Assembly: GCF_001667885.1 (NCBI RefSeq)
Contig: NZ_LZJW01000075.1
Coordinates: 207,229 to 271,228 of the forward strand
Reading direction: 5' to 3'
Origin: Mycobacterium scrofulaceum
GTDB taxonomy: Bacteria; Actinomycetota; Actinomycetes; Mycobacteriales; Mycobacteriaceae
Length of the DNA: 64,000 bases
Each line of letters begins with the position of its first letter. Position 1 is the stretch's first letter. Under the pieces are notes generated by a model, which was given only the letters and a program-made list of their open reading frames with translations, did not search any database and had not been told where the DNA came from. Shown piece after piece: positions 51,970 through 61,985 of this stretch. The translations under genes and the position numbers were made by a program.

Positions 51970-52173
51970 ATGACCGAGCAGCACGACCACGATCAGCCCC
52001 ACGCGCACGAGCATGAGCACGGCGACGTGAGCCACGCGCACGCGCACACCGCGCACGAGCATGACCACGTCCAGCACGAGCACCAGCACAGTCACGCCGA
52101 CGGCACCGAGCACAGCCATCAGCACGTACACCAGGCCGGCTTAGAGGACGCGCACGGCCACGCCCACGGCTAG
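51970..52173 (+). CDS. Histidine-rich small protein, putative metal-binding
   Basis: 67 residues with 23 His, nearly all in H-x-H pairs and mixed with Asp and Glu; no Cys, no signal peptide, no membrane segment. ATG at 51970 has GAGGAG ahead. It sits 19 bp after the KmtR-like sensor, so it should be made with it when nickel or cobalt (or zinc) is high. Composition resembles Hpn-like and CooJ/UreE-tail metal stores, but the fold is not known and it is probably disordered without metal. It may hold excess metal in the cytosol or hand it to an exporter or enzyme. Confidence 0.85.
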   Translation: MTEQHDHDQPHAHEHEHGDVSHAHAHTAHEHDHVQHEHQHSHADGTEHSHQHVHQAGLEDAHGHAHG

Positions 52174-52179
52174 CGGCGC

Positions 52180-53210
52180 TCAGGACGACACGGGGCAGTA
52201 ATGCTTCGGGTCGCCGCGCTCGTCCAGCGGCGGCAGATTGCGTGCCGGCGTCTGGGGCAGCGGCGCGTCGGCCGGGATCCGCCCGGACGCGCGGTCGAGG
52301 CCAGCGCGCGCCCGCGGATGCTTGCGGTACCTGGGTGGTACGAACGCGAAGACCAGCCGCACCAGGTTGCCGAAGCGTCGGTGCAGCCACTCGTCGCGGC
52401 CGGTCCACTCAAAGCCCAACCGTTCACGAACGGCCGGGTGATACAAGCCGACCGTGAGCCAGACGAAGAACGGCCGCGACAGCTTGGTCAGGCCGCCCCA
52501 CAGCCAATCCGGGAGCCAGGGAGCGATCGGCAGCTTGTCATAGATGGTCAGATCGAGCACGGCCCGTGTCGCGTAATTGTCCTCTAATACGTTGCGGCAC
52601 ATGTGATCCCAGTAGGCCTGAAATTCTTCCCAGGTCTTGGGCACCGGGCGCATGCTCATGCCGTACATCCGGTACCACTGGATGTGTTCGTCGAAGAGTT
52701 GGCGCTTGTCGGCCTCCGTCAGGCCGGCGCCGAACCGCTCGGCCACCATGATCGTGCCCATGAAGAACGTGGAGTGCGCCCAGTAGAAGACGTCGGGGTT
52801 CAGGGCGTGATACCGACGCCCCTGGTCATCGACGCCCTTGATGTCGGTGTGGTAGTCGCGAACCTCGGCACCCGTCGTCGGAGCACGGTCGCCGTCGAAG
52901 ACCACCCCGCCGATCGGATACAGCGACCGCATCACCCGCGGTAACGGCTCCCGGAAGAACGTCGAGTGTTGCTCCACCGCGGCCCCCAACTGCGGGTGCA
53001 TGTTCTGCATGGATCCCGCGAAGGGGCCCTGCAGCATGCCGCGCCAGTCACCGAAGTACCGCCACGTCAGCGAGTCGGGGCCCAGCGGGACAGGTGGCGC
53101 CTCGTAGCCCAAGGGCGATACCGGGCAGCCAGCGGCCACGGCGGGCCCGCCCGATTCGTCGCGCGCGACGTCGCTGGTCAGCGGCCGGGGTCCGGACGTA
53201 TGTTGGGTCA
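52180..53210 (-). CDS. Oxygenase MpaB/DUF2236 family protein
   Basis: 343 residues from GTG 53210 with AGGA eight bases ahead; the frame is open to 53901 but that part overlaps the TetR gene in antisense. The DUF2236 pattern is visible: LTWRYFGDWRGML, YHALNPDVFYWAHSTFF with a conserved His, and MCRNVLEDNYATR. Fungal MpaB of this family is a haem-related oxygenase; bacterial members such as latex-clearing Lcp bind haem b. It corresponds to Rv0826. It is divergent from the TetR gene with a perfect operator-like palindrome between. Confidence 0.9.
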
Positions 53211-53237
53211 CTATTGGATTCCTGAAGGTATCTGCAA

Positions 53238-53261
53238 AACTGACTACGTGCGTTGTCAGTT
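53238..53261. promoter_or_regulatory. Operator AACTGAC-N10-GTCAGTT between DUF2236 and TetR genes
   Basis: An exact 7-bp inverted repeat with a 10-base spacer in the 67-bp divergent gap. It ends 16 bp before the TetR start. Position and symmetry agree with autoregulation by the TetR protein and control of the DUF2236 gene. Confidence 0.6.
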
Positions 53262-53277
53262 CTAGCTTAGGAGCGAT

Positions 53278-53883
53278 GTGCAGTCCGGTCAACGACGGGG
53301 CCGTTGGACCGGCGTCCCCTTGGGTGATCGCCTGGCCCTGCGTCGCGACAACCTCATCGCCGCCGGTGTGCAGTTGCTCGGCAGCGGCAGCCGGCCCGCG
53401 CTGACGGTGCGCGCGGTGTGCCGCGAGGCCGCCCTCACCGAACGGTATTTCTACGAAAGCTTCTCGGACCGCGACGAATTCGTGCGCGCGGTCTACGACG
53501 ACGTGTGTACACGCGCGATGAACACGCTCACTTCCGCGAATACCCCGCGGGAGGCGGTCGAAAGGTTCGTCGAGCTGATGGTCGACGATCCGGTCCGCGG
53601 GCGCGTCCTGTTGCTGGCGCCGGCGGTCGAACCGATCCTGACCCGGTCGGGCGCGGAGTGGATGCCCAACTTCATCGAACTGCTGCAGCGCAAGCTGTCG
53701 CGGATCGGCGACCCGGTGCTGGAGAAGATGATCGCCACCAGCCTGGTCGGCGGCCTTTCCAGCCTGTTCACCGCCTACCTGAACGGGCAGCTCGGCGCCA
53801 CGCGGAAACAATTCATCGACTACTGCGTGAACATGCTGTACATCACGGCCGCCCCGTACGTGCCCGCCCCCGACTTGGGCTAG
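53278..53883 (+). CDS. TetR family transcriptional regulator
   Basis: 201 residues from GTG 53278, with TAGGAG just ahead. The helix-turn-helix is at about 22-68 (RRDNLIAAGVQLLG, TVRAVCREAALTERYFYESF in parts). The ligand domain is mostly helical. It corresponds to Rv0825c. It is divergent from the DUF2236 gene and probably regulates it through the palindrome at 53238-53261. Confidence 0.92.
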   Translation: MQSGQRRGRWTGVPLGDRLALRRDNLIAAGVQLLGSGSRPALTVRAVCREAALTERYFYESFSDRDEFVRAVYDDVCTRAMNTLTSANTPREAVERFVELMVDDPVRGRVLLLAPAVEPILTRSGAEWMPNFIELLQRKLSRIGDPVLEKMIATSLVGGLSSLFTAYLNGQLGATRKQFIDYCVNMLYITAAPYVPAPDLG

Positions 53884-53983
53884 CGCGACCGGTTTACCCA
53901 CTCCGCCGCGGCGGCAACTCTGATGACCTGAGCGTCAACCGGAATGCGCGATCTAACCGTTACGCGACGCGCGGCCAGGCAGC

Positions 53984-54012
53984 TTGATGCTACTGAGGTA
54001 CACAGATATATT
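53984..54012 (+). promoter_or_regulatory. Sigma-A-like promoter of desA1 (TTGATG-N17-TATATT)
   Basis: TTGATG at 53984-53989 and TATATT at 54007-54012 have ideal 17-base spacing. Transcription would begin near 54019, leaving a leader of about 32 bases with GGAGGGG before the ATG at 54051. ACACAGATA occurs twice (54000-54008 and 54028-54036), 28 bp apart, over the -10 box and the leader, and may bind a regulator. Confidence 0.55.
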
Positions 54013-54050
54013 GACTGCTACCCGTCGACACAGATAACTGGAGGGGCCCC

Positions 54051-55073
54051 ATGTCAGCAGAGCTGACAAACCTACAGCTGCTGCACGAGCTCGAACCGGT
54101 GGTCGAGAAATGCCTCAACCGGCACGAGAGCATGCACAAGAACTGGAACCCGCACGACTACATCCCGTGGTCCGACGGGAAGAACTTCTACGCGCTGGGC
54201 GGGCAGGACTGGCACCCCGAGGAGAGCAAGCTTTCCGACCTCGCCCAGGTGGCGATGGTGCAGAACCTCATGACGGAAGACAACCTGCCGTCATACCACC
54301 GCGAGATCGCGATGAACTTCGGCTTGGACGGCGCCTGGGGCCAGTGGGTCAACCGGTGGACCGCCGAAGAAAACCGGCACGGCATCGCGCTGCGCGACTA
54401 CCTGGTCGTGACCCGCGCCGTGGACCCCGTCGAGCTGGAGAAACTGCGCATCGAGGTCGTGAACCGGGGCTTCTCTCCCGGCCAGAACCAGCAGGTCCGG
54501 GCCGACCTGTTCGCCGAGAGCCTGTTCGACTCGGTCATTTACGTGACCTTCCAGGAGCTGGCGACCCGGATTTCGCACCGCAACACCGGCAAGGCCTGCA
54601 ACGAGACCATCGCGGACCAGTTGCTGCAGAAGATCTCCGCCGACGAGAACCTGCACATGATCTTCTACCGCGACGTCAGCGAGGCCGGGTTCGAGATTGC
54701 GCCCAATCAGGCAATGAAAGAGCTGCACAAGGTGCTGCGCAACTTCCAGATGCCCGGCTACCAGGTCCCCGAGTTCCGGCGCAAGGCCGTCTTCATCGCC
54801 GTCGGCGGCGTCTACGACCCGCGCATTCACCTCGACGACGTCGTCATGCCCGTCCTGAAGAAATGGCGCATCTTCGAGCGCGAGGACTTCACCGGTGAGG
54901 CGGCGGCGATGCGCGACGACCTCGCCCTGCTGATCAAGGAACTCGAGCAGGCCTGCGACAAGTTCGAGATCTCGAAGCAGCGCCAGCTCGAGCGGGAAGC
55001 CCGAACCGGCAAGAGGACCACCGCGTTCGAGCTGCACCAGACCGCCGGCAAGCTGGCTATGAGCCGCCGGTAA
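54051..55073 (+). CDS. desA1: Acyl-[acyl-carrier-protein] desaturase DesA1
   Basis: 340 residues, matching M. tuberculosis DesA1 (Rv0824c) along nearly all its length. The di-iron ligands are in EENRHG near 107-112 and DENLHM near 200-205, plus Glu in TEDNLPSYH and FQELATR. The enzyme introduces a cis double bond in a long acyl-ACP, a step linked to mycolic acid synthesis and essential in M. tuberculosis. It has a strong promoter and a good GGAGG site. The dus gene follows by 7 bp, so they are co-transcribed. Confidence 0.95.
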   Translation: MSAELTNLQLLHELEPVVEKCLNRHESMHKNWNPHDYIPWSDGKNFYALGGQDWHPEESKLSDLAQVAMVQNLMTEDNLPSYHREIAMNFGLDGAWGQWVNRWTAEENRHGIALRDYLVVTRAVDPVELEKLRIEVVNRGFSPGQNQQVRADLFAESLFDSVIYVTFQELATRISHRNTGKACNETIADQLLQKISADENLHMIFYRDVSEAGFEIAPNQAMKELHKVLRNFQMPGYQVPEFRRKAVFIAVGGVYDPRIHLDDVVMPVLKKWRIFEREDFTGEAAAMRDDLALLIKELEQACDKFEISKQRQLEREARTGKRTTAFELHQTAGKLAMSRR

Positions 55074-55080
55074 CAAAGCG

Positions 55081-56214
55081 TTGCGCATCGGTCCCATCAC
55101 GCTCGCCAGCCCGGTGGTGCTGGCCCCGATGGCGGGCGTGACCAACGTCGCATTCCGAACGCTGTGTCGTGAGCTCGAGCGGTCGAAGGTCGGCACGGTC
55201 AGCGGGCTCTACGTCTGCGAGATGGTGACGGCGCGCGCGCTCGTCGAACGCCACCCGGTCACCATGCACATGACCACGTTCGCCCCCGACGAGTCGCCGC
55301 GCTCGTTGCAGCTCTACACGGTGGATCCGGCGACCACGTACGACGCCGCCAGGATGATCGTCGACGAGGGCCTCGCCGACCACATCGACATGAATTTCGG
55401 CTGCCCGGTGCCCAAGGTCACCAAACGGGGCGGCGGCGCCGCGCTGCCGTACAAGCGGCGGCTGTTCGGCCAAATCGTCGCGGCGGCCGTGCGGGGCGCC
55501 GAGGGTTCCGGGGTGCCGGTGACCGTCAAGTTCCGCGTCGGCATCGACGACGAGCACCACACGCACCTCGACGCCGGCCGCATCGCCGAAAACGAGGGCG
55601 CCGCCGCGGTAGCGCTGCACGCCCGCACGGCGGCGCAGCGCTACTCCGGCACCGCCGACTGGGAACAGATCGCCCTGCTCAAACAACATGTGACCACGAT
55701 TCCGGTGCTGGGTAACGGCGACATCTACGACGCCAGAGACGCGCTGGCGATGATGGCCAAAACCGGATGCGATGGCGTCGTCATCGGACGCGGCTGCCTC
55801 GGCCGGCCGTGGCTTTTCGCCGAACTCTCGGCCGCGTTCACCGGCAGCCCGGCCCCCGTCCCGCCCACGCTGGGCGAAGTCGCCGACATCGTTCGCCGGC
55901 ACGGGCGGTTGTTGGCCGCGCACTTCGGCGAGGACAAGGGGATGCGCGACATCCGCAAGCACGTCGGCTGGTACCTGCACGGCTTTCCGGCCGGCTCGGA
56001 GCTGCGCCGAGCGCTGGCGATGGTCAAGACCCTCGACGAACTCGATTGTCTGTTAAGCCAATTGGACGGCACGGTCCCGTTCCCGGACGCGGCCAGCGGT
56101 CCCCGGGGCCGGCAGGGGTCGCCCGCCCGGGTCGCGTTGCCCGACGGCTGGCTGACGGACCCCGACGACTGCGCGGTGCCGGCCGGCGCCGACGTGATGC
56201 ACTCCGGCGGCTGA
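55081..56214 (+). CDS. dus: tRNA-dihydrouridine synthase (DusB-like)
   Basis: 377 residues with TTG start at 55081, 7 bp after desA1; a later ATG would remove the FMN-binding LAPMAGVTN. The catalytic Cys is in MNFGCPVPKVTKRG near 108, and FMN-phosphate contacts are in GNGDIYDA and IGRGCLGRPWL. The enzyme reduces uridines in the D loop of tRNA with NADPH. Its C-terminal DUF-like tail (about 330-377) is shared with Rv0823c. The pairing with desA1 is conserved in mycobacteria. Confidence 0.95.
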   Translation: MRIGPITLASPVVLAPMAGVTNVAFRTLCRELERSKVGTVSGLYVCEMVTARALVERHPVTMHMTTFAPDESPRSLQLYTVDPATTYDAARMIVDEGLADHIDMNFGCPVPKVTKRGGGAALPYKRRLFGQIVAAAVRGAEGSGVPVTVKFRVGIDDEHHTHLDAGRIAENEGAAAVALHARTAAQRYSGTADWEQIALLKQHVTTIPVLGNGDIYDARDALAMMAKTGCDGVVIGRGCLGRPWLFAELSAAFTGSPAPVPPTLGEVADIVRRHGRLLAAHFGEDKGMRDIRKHVGWYLHGFPAGSELRRALAMVKTLDELDCLLSQLDGTVPFPDAASGPRGRQGSPARVALPDGWLTDPDDCAVPAGADVMHSGG

Positions 56215-56436
56215 TCAACCGCTCGAAATCGCGTCCGGGCCGATAACTCAGTACGATGTGGACCTTGCTGCAGTGCGCGTTCTGCGGCGGATCGGTAACG
56301 CGTCGCCAGCCGAGCGCGACAAAGGAGTGCGATCCGCGGGTGGCACGAGCCGCAGCGCCGACGACGCCGCGCGCCGCGACGGCATCGCGCACGGACACGC
56401 TGACATCCGCATCAGAGCTTCGGAGGCCGGTAGGAC

Positions 56437-58470
56437 ATGAGTGACGCCGAGGACGACGCCACTCGCGACGCTCGCCGCGCCGCGCTGGGCGCCGCCCCGT
56501 GGGAGCGATTCTCGGAGCCGCCAGCCGACTACAGCGTGCACCTATGGCAGACGGACGCCGGCGTCGAGACCGTGCGGCCTCCGGCAGCCGACGACGAAGG
56601 GTCCGGGTCCCACACGGGCGGCGGCGTCAGCGTCGCCGACCTGATCGCCAAGCTCGGCGCCCCGTCGACCGGCCGGTCCACGCACCGCCACGCGGAGCCC
56701 GAGCCCGAGCCCGCGTTCGCCGAGGCCGAATCGGACATCCCGCTCGGGTTGCGGGACACCCAGGTGATCGAGGACCTGGCCTACTCGCTCGACGCCGTCT
56801 CGGAGCTCCCCGACCTCGAGGCCGGCGACCGCCGGGACGACGACGGGCCGGCAGCCGACGGGACCCCCGACGCTCACGCGCGTAAACCGCGCCGCCGGCA
56901 CCGGCCGATGCTGCTGGCCGCCCGCTCGGTGGCGGCGCTGTTCGCCGTGCTGGCCGTGGCGTTGACGGGCGGGGCGTGGCAGTGGAGCACCTCGAAGAAC
57001 GCCCGGCTCAACACCGTCAGCGCCCTCGACCAGCAGTCGGATGACATTCGCGACCGCAACGGACAATACGGGGACGAGGACTTCCTGATCGTCGGCCTGG
57101 ACTCCCGCGCCGGCGACAACGCCAACATGGGCGCCGGCAGCACCGACGACGCCGACGGCGCGCGGTCCGACACCGTGATGCTGGTCAACATCCCGGCCAA
57201 CCGCAAGCGCGTGGTGGCGGTGTCGTTCCCCCGCGACCTGGCGATCACCCCGATGCAGTGCGAGGCGTGGAACCCTTCGACCGGCAAGTACGGGCCGCTC
57301 TACGACGCGAAGACCAAAAGCTGGGGCCCGAAGATGGTCTACACGGAGACCAAACTGAACTCGGCGTTCGCCTTCGGCGGCCCGAAGTGCCTGGTGAAGG
57401 AAATCCAGAAGCTGTCCGGACTGAACATCAACCGGTTCATCGCCGTCGACTTCGCCGGGTTCGCCAAGATGGTCGACGCGCTGGGCGGTGTCGAGGTGTG
57501 CTCGAAAACCGCGCTGCACGACTACGAGCTGGGCACGGTGCTCGAACACGGCGGCCGCCAGGTGCTCGACGGCCCGACCGCCCTGAATTATGTGCGGGCC
57601 CGCCAGGTCACCACGGAAACCAACGGCGACTACGGCCGCATCAAACGCCAGCAGCTGTTCCTGTCGTCGCTGCTGCGCTCGCTGATCTCCGAGGACACGT
57701 TGCTCGACCTCAACAAGCTCAACAACGTCGTCAACATGTTCATCAGCGACACCGTCGTCGACAACGTGCAGTCGAAGGACCTGATCCAACTCGGTCAATC
57801 GTTGCAGGGGATGGCGGCCGGGCACGTCACCTTCGTCACGGTGCCGACCGGCGTGACCGACCAGAACGGCGACGAGCCGCCGCGGATGGCCGACATGCGG
57901 GCGCTGTTCGACGCCATCATCAACGACGATCCGCTGCCCGAGGAAAACGACCAGAACGCAAAGAATTTGGGGACATCCGACGACAAGTCGGGTCAGACGA
58001 AGGCGCCCGCCACCAAGCAATCGCCCGCCCCCACCGCGGCCCCGGAGGCCCGACACGAGCAGGTGACCACCACCACCCCGAGCGATGTCACGGTGCGGGT
58101 CTCCAACGCGACGACGCAGAGCGGCCTGGCCACCACGGCCACCAGCCAGCTCAAGCGCAACGGCTTCAACGTGATGACACCGGACGACTATCCGAGCTCG
58201 GTCAGCACGACGACGGTTCTGTTCTCGGCCGGCAACGAGCAGGCCGCGGCGACCGTCGCGTCCTCGTTCGCCAACGCGAAGGTCCAGCGAGTCTCCGGCT
58301 ACGGGCAGGTTGTTCAGGTGGTGCTCGGGCCCGACTTCAAATCGGTCGCCACCCCCCAGCCGAGCGGTTCATCGATCAGCCTGCAGATCGAACGCGGCTC
58401 CGGCAGCGCGCCGGCCAAACTTCCCGAGGACCTGACCGTCACCAACGCTGCCGACACCACCTGCGAGTAA
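56437..58470 (+). CDS. LytR-CpsA-Psr (LCP) family protein with LytR C-terminal domain
   Basis: 677 residues, corresponding to Rv0822c. A long cytosolic N-terminal region (1-155, acidic) is followed by one membrane helix at about 157-182, the LCP catalytic domain from about 215 to 430 ([31 protein letters not shown]-like segments with conserved Arg and Asp), a Pro/Thr linker near 515-545 and a LytR_C domain at about 548-640. LCP enzymes attach arabinogalactan to peptidoglycan with release of the lipid carrier. The 222-bp upstream gap has no sure gene; TACGAT near 56247 could be a -10 box. Confidence 0.93.
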   Translation: MSDAEDDATRDARRAALGAAPWERFSEPPADYSVHLWQTDAGVETVRPPAADDEGSGSHTGGGVSVADLIAKLGAPSTGRSTHRHAEPEPEPAFAEAESDIPLGLRDTQVIEDLAYSLDAVSELPDLEAGDRRDDDGPAADGTPDAHARKPRRRHRPMLLAARSVAALFAVLAVALTGGAWQWSTSKNARLNTVSALDQQSDDIRDRNGQYGDEDFLIVGLDSRAGDNANMGAGSTDDADGARSDTVMLVNIPANRKRVVAVSFPRDLAITPMQCEAWNPSTGKYGPLYDAKTKSWGPKMVYTETKLNSAFAFGGPKCLVKEIQKLSGLNINRFIAVDFAGFAKMVDALGGVEVCSKTALHDYELGTVLEHGGRQVLDGPTALNYVRARQVTTETNGDYGRIKRQQLFLSSLLRSLISEDTLLDLNKLNNVVNMFISDTVVDNVQSKDLIQLGQSLQGMAAGHVTFVTVPTGVTDQNGDEPPRMADMRALFDAIINDDPLPEENDQNAKNLGTSDDKSGQTKAPATKQSPAPTAAPEARHEQVTTTTPSDVTVRVSNATTQSGLATTATSQLKRNGFNVMTPDDYPSSVSTTTVLFSAGNEQAAATVASSFANAKVQRVSGYGQVVQVVLGPDFKSVATPQPSGSSISLQIERGSGSAPAKLPEDLTVTNAADTTCE

Positions 58471-58513
58471 GCGCTTTTGGGCGCTCCGCCGCCCGTTTTG
58501 CGCGCCGAGACCG

Positions 58514-58519
58514 TACGCT
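58514..58519 (+). promoter_or_regulatory. -10 box TACGCT, leaderless start of phoU
   Basis: TACGCT fits the mycobacterial TAnnnT pattern and ends seven bases before the phoU ATG at 58527. There is no ribosome binding site in front, so a leaderless transcript is the most natural reading. No clear -35 hexamer is seen. Confidence 0.4.
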
Positions 58520-58526
58520 TGGCAGT

Positions 58527-59195
58527 ATGCGGACCGCCTACCACGAGCAGCTCTCGGAGTTGTCCGAGCAGCTCGGCGAGATGTGCGGGCTGGCGGGTAT
58601 CGCCATGGAGCGGGCCACCCAAGCCCTGTTGCAGGCCGACCTGGTGCTGGCCGAGCAAGTCATTTCCGACCACGAAAAGATCGCCACGCTGAGCGCCCGC
58701 GCCGAGGAGAGCGCCTTCGTGCTGCTGGCCTTGCAGGCACCGGTCGCCGGTGACCTGCGGTCCATCGTGAGCGCGATCCAGATGGTGGCCGACATCGACC
58801 GGATGGGCGCGCTGGCCCTGCACGTCGCCAAGATCGCCCGCCGCAGGCACCCCCAGCACGCGCTACCCGAAGAGGTCAACGGCTACTTCGCCGAAATGGG
58901 CCGGGTCGCAGTCGAATTGGGTAACAGCGCGCAAGAGGTGGTGATGTCCCGCGATCCGGAGAAGGCCGCCCGGATTCGCGAAGAGGACGACGCGATGGAC
59001 GATCTGCACCGCCACCTGTTCTCGGTGTTGATGGACCGCGAATGGAAGTACGGGGTGGCGGCCGCGGTCGATGTCACCCTGCTGGGCCGGTTCTACGAGC
59101 GCTTCGCCGACCACGCCGTCGAAGTGGCCAGGCGCGTCATCTTCCAGGCGACCGGAAAGCTTCCGGAAGAGGAGACGAAGCCGGCCTCGCGGTAG
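58527..59195 (+). CDS. phoU: Phosphate-specific transport regulator PhoU (PhoY2-like)
   Basis: 222 residues forming two similar three-helix bundles, with the ExxxD-type metal-site segments [19 protein letters not shown] and [15 protein letters not shown], (partial motifs) characteristic of PhoU. It represses phosphate uptake and SenX3-RegX3 signalling when phosphate is sufficient; in M. tuberculosis PhoY1 and PhoY2 also affect persister formation. It corresponds to Rv0821c. It converges on the pstB gene, 9 bp apart. Confidence 0.93.
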   Translation: MRTAYHEQLSELSEQLGEMCGLAGIAMERATQALLQADLVLAEQVISDHEKIATLSARAEESAFVLLALQAPVAGDLRSIVSAIQMVADIDRMGALALHVAKIARRRHPQHALPEEVNGYFAEMGRVAVELGNSAQEVVMSRDPEKAARIREEDDAMDDLHRHLFSVLMDREWKYGVAAAVDVTLLGRFYERFADHAVEVARRVIFQATGKLPEEETKPASR

Positions 59196-59204
59196 GCGTC
59201 CGGG

Positions 59205-59981
59205 TTAGCCGAAGCGGCCGGAGATGTAGTCCTCCGTCGCCTTCTGGCTGGGGTTGGAGAAGATCTTCTCGGTGTCGTCGACCTCGATCAGCCGCCCCGG
59301 CTTGCCGACGGCCTCCAGGTTGAAGAACGCGGTGTAATCGCTGACCCGCGCCGCCTGCTGCATGTTGTGGGTGACGATGACGATCGTGTAGTCCTGCTTG
59401 AGCTCGCTGATCAACTCCTCGATGGCCATCGTCGAGATCGGGTCCAGCGCGGAGCACGGCTCGTCCATGAGCAGCACGTCGGGTTGCACGGCGATCGCCC
59501 GCGCGATACACAAGCGCTGTTGCTGACCGCCGGACAACCCGCCGCCCGGCCGGTCCAACCGGTCCTTGACCTCATCCCACAGGTTCGCGCCGCGCAGCGA
59601 GTACTCGGCGGTCTCGTCGAGCACCTTGCGGTTGCGCACGCCCTGCAGCTTCAAGCCGGCCACCACGTTGTCGCGAATCGACATGGCGGGGAACGGGTTC
59701 GGCCGCTGAAACACCATGCCGATCGCGCGGCGCACGCCGACCGGGTCGACTCCGGCGCCGTAGATGTCCTCGTCGTCGAGGAGCACGCTGCCCTCGACCC
59801 GTCCGCCGGGCACCACCTCATGCATCCGGTTGAGCGTGCGCAGCACCGTCGTCTTTCCACAACCTGACGGGCCGATGAACGCTGTGACGCTGCGCGGCAG
59901 GATCGACAGCGTCACATCCGCGACCGCGTGAAACGAACCGTAGTAGATGTTGACGGCTTTGAGGTCCAACCGTTTGGCCAC
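59205..59981 (-). CDS. pstB: Phosphate ABC transporter ATP-binding protein PstB (PhoT)
   Basis: 258 residues. Walker [10 protein letters not shown] at 37-45, Q loop, signature LSGGQQQRL and Walker [13 protein letters not shown] are all intact, and the D and H loops follow. GTG at 59981 has AGGAG six bases upstream, 13 bp after the pstA stop. It powers phosphate import by the Pst complex. In M. tuberculosis the matching gene phoT (Rv0820) stands without the other pst genes at this place; here the operon is whole. Confidence 0.95.
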   Translation of the reverse strand: MAKRLDLKAVNIYYGSFHAVADVTLSILPRSVTAFIGPSGCGKTTVLRTLNRMHEVVPGGRVEGSVLLDDEDIYGAGVDPVGVRRAIGMVFQRPNPFPAMSIRDNVVAGLKLQGVRNRKVLDETAEYSLRGANLWDEVKDRLDRPGGGLSGGQQQRLCIARAIAVQPDVLLMDEPCSALDPISTMAIEELISELKQDYTIVIVTHNMQQAARVSDYTAFFNLEAVGKPGRLIEVDDTEKIFSNPSQKATEDYISGRFG

Positions 59982-59994
59982 TTACTGCTCCTGC

Positions 59995-60909
59995 CTATGA
60001 CTTCTTGGTGCCAAGGAACTTCGTTATCACTCGGGCCCCGATGTTGATTGTGGCGATCACCAGGATGAGGGTTAGGGCGGCACCCCACAACCGATCCGTG
60101 GGGACCGGGCTCACGCCCGCGCCGGCGCTGGTCTGGTTGTACATCATGCCGGGTAGCGTCCCCATGAAGCCACTGAAGATGTCGAAGTTCATGGATTGCG
60201 CGTAGCCGACCAGGATCAGCAGCGGGGCCGTCTCGCCCATCACCCGGGCCATCGCCAGCATGATGCCGGTGATGATGCCGGACAGGCCGGTGGGGATCAC
60301 CACCCGAATGATCGTCTTCCACTTCGGTACGCCCAGCGCATAGCTGGCCTCGCGCAGATCCACCGGGACGATTCGCAACATCTCCTCGGTGGCTCGCACG
60401 ATCACCGGCAGCATCAGCAGGACCAGGGCAAGCGACACCGCGAACTGGGAGCGGGGAAGGCCCAGCGTCGCCACGAACAGGGCGTAGATGAACAACGCCG
60501 CCACGATCGAGGGCACTCCGCTGAGAATGTCGACCATGAACGTGGCCAGCCTGCCCAGCGCCGTCCCGCCGCCGTATTCCGTCAGATAGATGGCGAGCAT
60601 GATGCCGACCGGGATGGAGATGAGCGCGCACACCACTCCCTGCAGCACGGTGCCCACGATCGCGTGGTAGGCGCCGCCGCCGGCCACGAAGGCGGTCATG
60701 CCCGCTTGCGAGTGCGTCCACCAGACGGTCGACGCGATCGCCCTGAATCCCTTCGCGACCACCGAGTACAGCACCAACACCAGGGGCGTCACCGCGATCA
60801 CCATGGACAGCGAAACCAGTGCCAGCGCAACGTGATCCGTGACCCGGCGGCGCCGGCTGGGCCGCGAGAAAGTGCGCGGCTTCAGCGGCCGGTCCAACAT
60901 CGAGGTCAT
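59995..60909 (-). CDS. pstA: Phosphate ABC transporter permease PstA
   Basis: 304 residues from ATG 60909, which overlaps the pstC stop as ATGA; an upstream ATG at 60921 is also possible. Six membrane segments, and the EAA-loop typical of binding-protein-dependent permeases in LREASYALGVPKWKTI, which docks to PstB. Third gene of pstS-pstC-pstA-pstB. Confidence 0.94.
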   Translation of the reverse strand: MTSMLDRPLKPRTFSRPSRRRRVTDHVALALVSLSMVIAVTPLVLVLYSVVAKGFRAIASTVWWTHSQAGMTAFVAGGGAYHAIVGTVLQGVVCALISIPVGIMLAIYLTEYGGGTALGRLATFMVDILSGVPSIVAALFIYALFVATLGLPRSQFAVSLALVLLMLPVIVRATEEMLRIVPVDLREASYALGVPKWKTIIRVVIPTGLSGIITGIMLAMARVMGETAPLLILVGYAQSMNFDIFSGFMGTLPGMMYNQTSAGAGVSPVPTDRLWGAALTLILVIATINIGARVITKFLGTKKS

Positions 60910-61937
60910 CGGGCGCCCCATCGGGTGCCGGCGGCGGCGCCCCGCGCCAGGGCGTCGACGAGGAAGGTGAGCACGAAGAGCGCCAGCCCCGCCGCGATGT
61001 AAGCGCCCGCCTTGTACTGGTCATTGAATTGGGCGGCTGTTCCCGCGATCTTGGTCGCGACGGTCGAGCCGCCGTCGAACAGCGACCAGCCGAACATTGC
61101 CTGCGTGCCGCGCAGGATGATCAGCAGCGCGACCGTCTCCCCCAACGCCCGGCCCAGTCCCAGCACCGCCGCGCTGATGTAGCCCGACCACCCGAACGGC
61201 AGCACGATCGTCTGCACCACTTCCCAGCGGGTGGCGCCGAGCGCCAGCGCGGCCTCGATCTGCTCTTGCGGTGTCTGCATGAACACTTCGCGGGTGACGG
61301 CGGTGATGATCGGCAGGATCATCACCGCCAGGACGATGCCGCCGGTGAAGATGGTGCCGCCACCGGCCACCGACGTGTTGCCGTCGGCGAACAGGAAGCA
61401 CCAGCCCAAGGATCGGTTCAGCCAGGTGGCGACGGGTCCCAGCTGCGGCGCCAGCACGTAAAGGCCCCACGCGCCGTAGATGATGGACGGGACCCCGGCA
61501 AGCAGGTCGACGGCGTAGGCCAACGGGCCGGCCGTGCGCCGCGACGAGTACTGGGTGATGAAGATGGCGACGCCCAGGGCGACGGGCATGGCCAGCAGCA
61601 ACGCGAACACCGACACGAACACGGTGACCTTCAGCAGATCCGAGATGCCGAAGTGCATCGCCGAGGTGTCGGTGGTGACCCAGTTGCCGCCGTAGCTGAA
61701 GAAGTTCTCCCGATCGCGCTTCAACGCCGGCACCGCACGCAGCAGCAGGAATCCGCCGATTGCGCCGATCACCACCACGATCAGCAGGCCCGAACCGGTG
61801 GCGAGCCAACGGAACGCACGATCCCCGACGTGCGGCCGGGCCGCTCCCCACGGGGAGATCGGTATCAGCGGCGCCTCGGGGAAGGGCGCGGCCACGGTCG
61901 CGCCCGAACCGGCGTCGGCGGGGTTTGGCGTGGTCAC
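60906..61937 (-). CDS. pstC: Phosphate ABC transporter permease PstC
   Basis: 343 residues from GTG 61937. A short cytosolic N terminus is followed by six membrane segments and the EAA loop IEAALALGATRWEVVQ near the middle. With PstA it forms the membrane channel. 48 bp separate it from pstS. Confidence 0.94.
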   Translation of the reverse strand: MTTPNPADAGSGATVAAPFPEAPLIPISPWGAARPHVGDRAFRWLATGSGLLIVVVIGAIGGFLLLRAVPALKRDRENFFSYGGNWVTTDTSAMHFGISDLLKVTVFVSVFALLLAMPVALGVAIFITQYSSRRTAGPLAYAVDLLAGVPSIIYGAWGLYVLAPQLGPVATWLNRSLGWCFLFADGNTSVAGGGTIFTGGIVLAVMILPIITAVTREVFMQTPQEQIEAALALGATRWEVVQTIVLPFGWSGYISAAVLGLGRALGETVALLIILRGTQAMFGWSLFDGGSTVATKIAGTAAQFNDQYKAGAYIAAGLALFVLTFLVDALARGAAAGTRWGAR

Positions 61938-61985
61938 TGTGATCCCGGCACAGTTCGGTCGCTCCTTAAGCCCGGGGCCACTTGG

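Noticed and set aside
56256..56444. Small plus-strand frame of 62 codons before the LCP gene, with a CxxC near the start
   Set aside because: No ribosome binding site, low-complexity Arg/Ala/Thr content after the first 20 codons and overlap with the LCP start; looks like chance.
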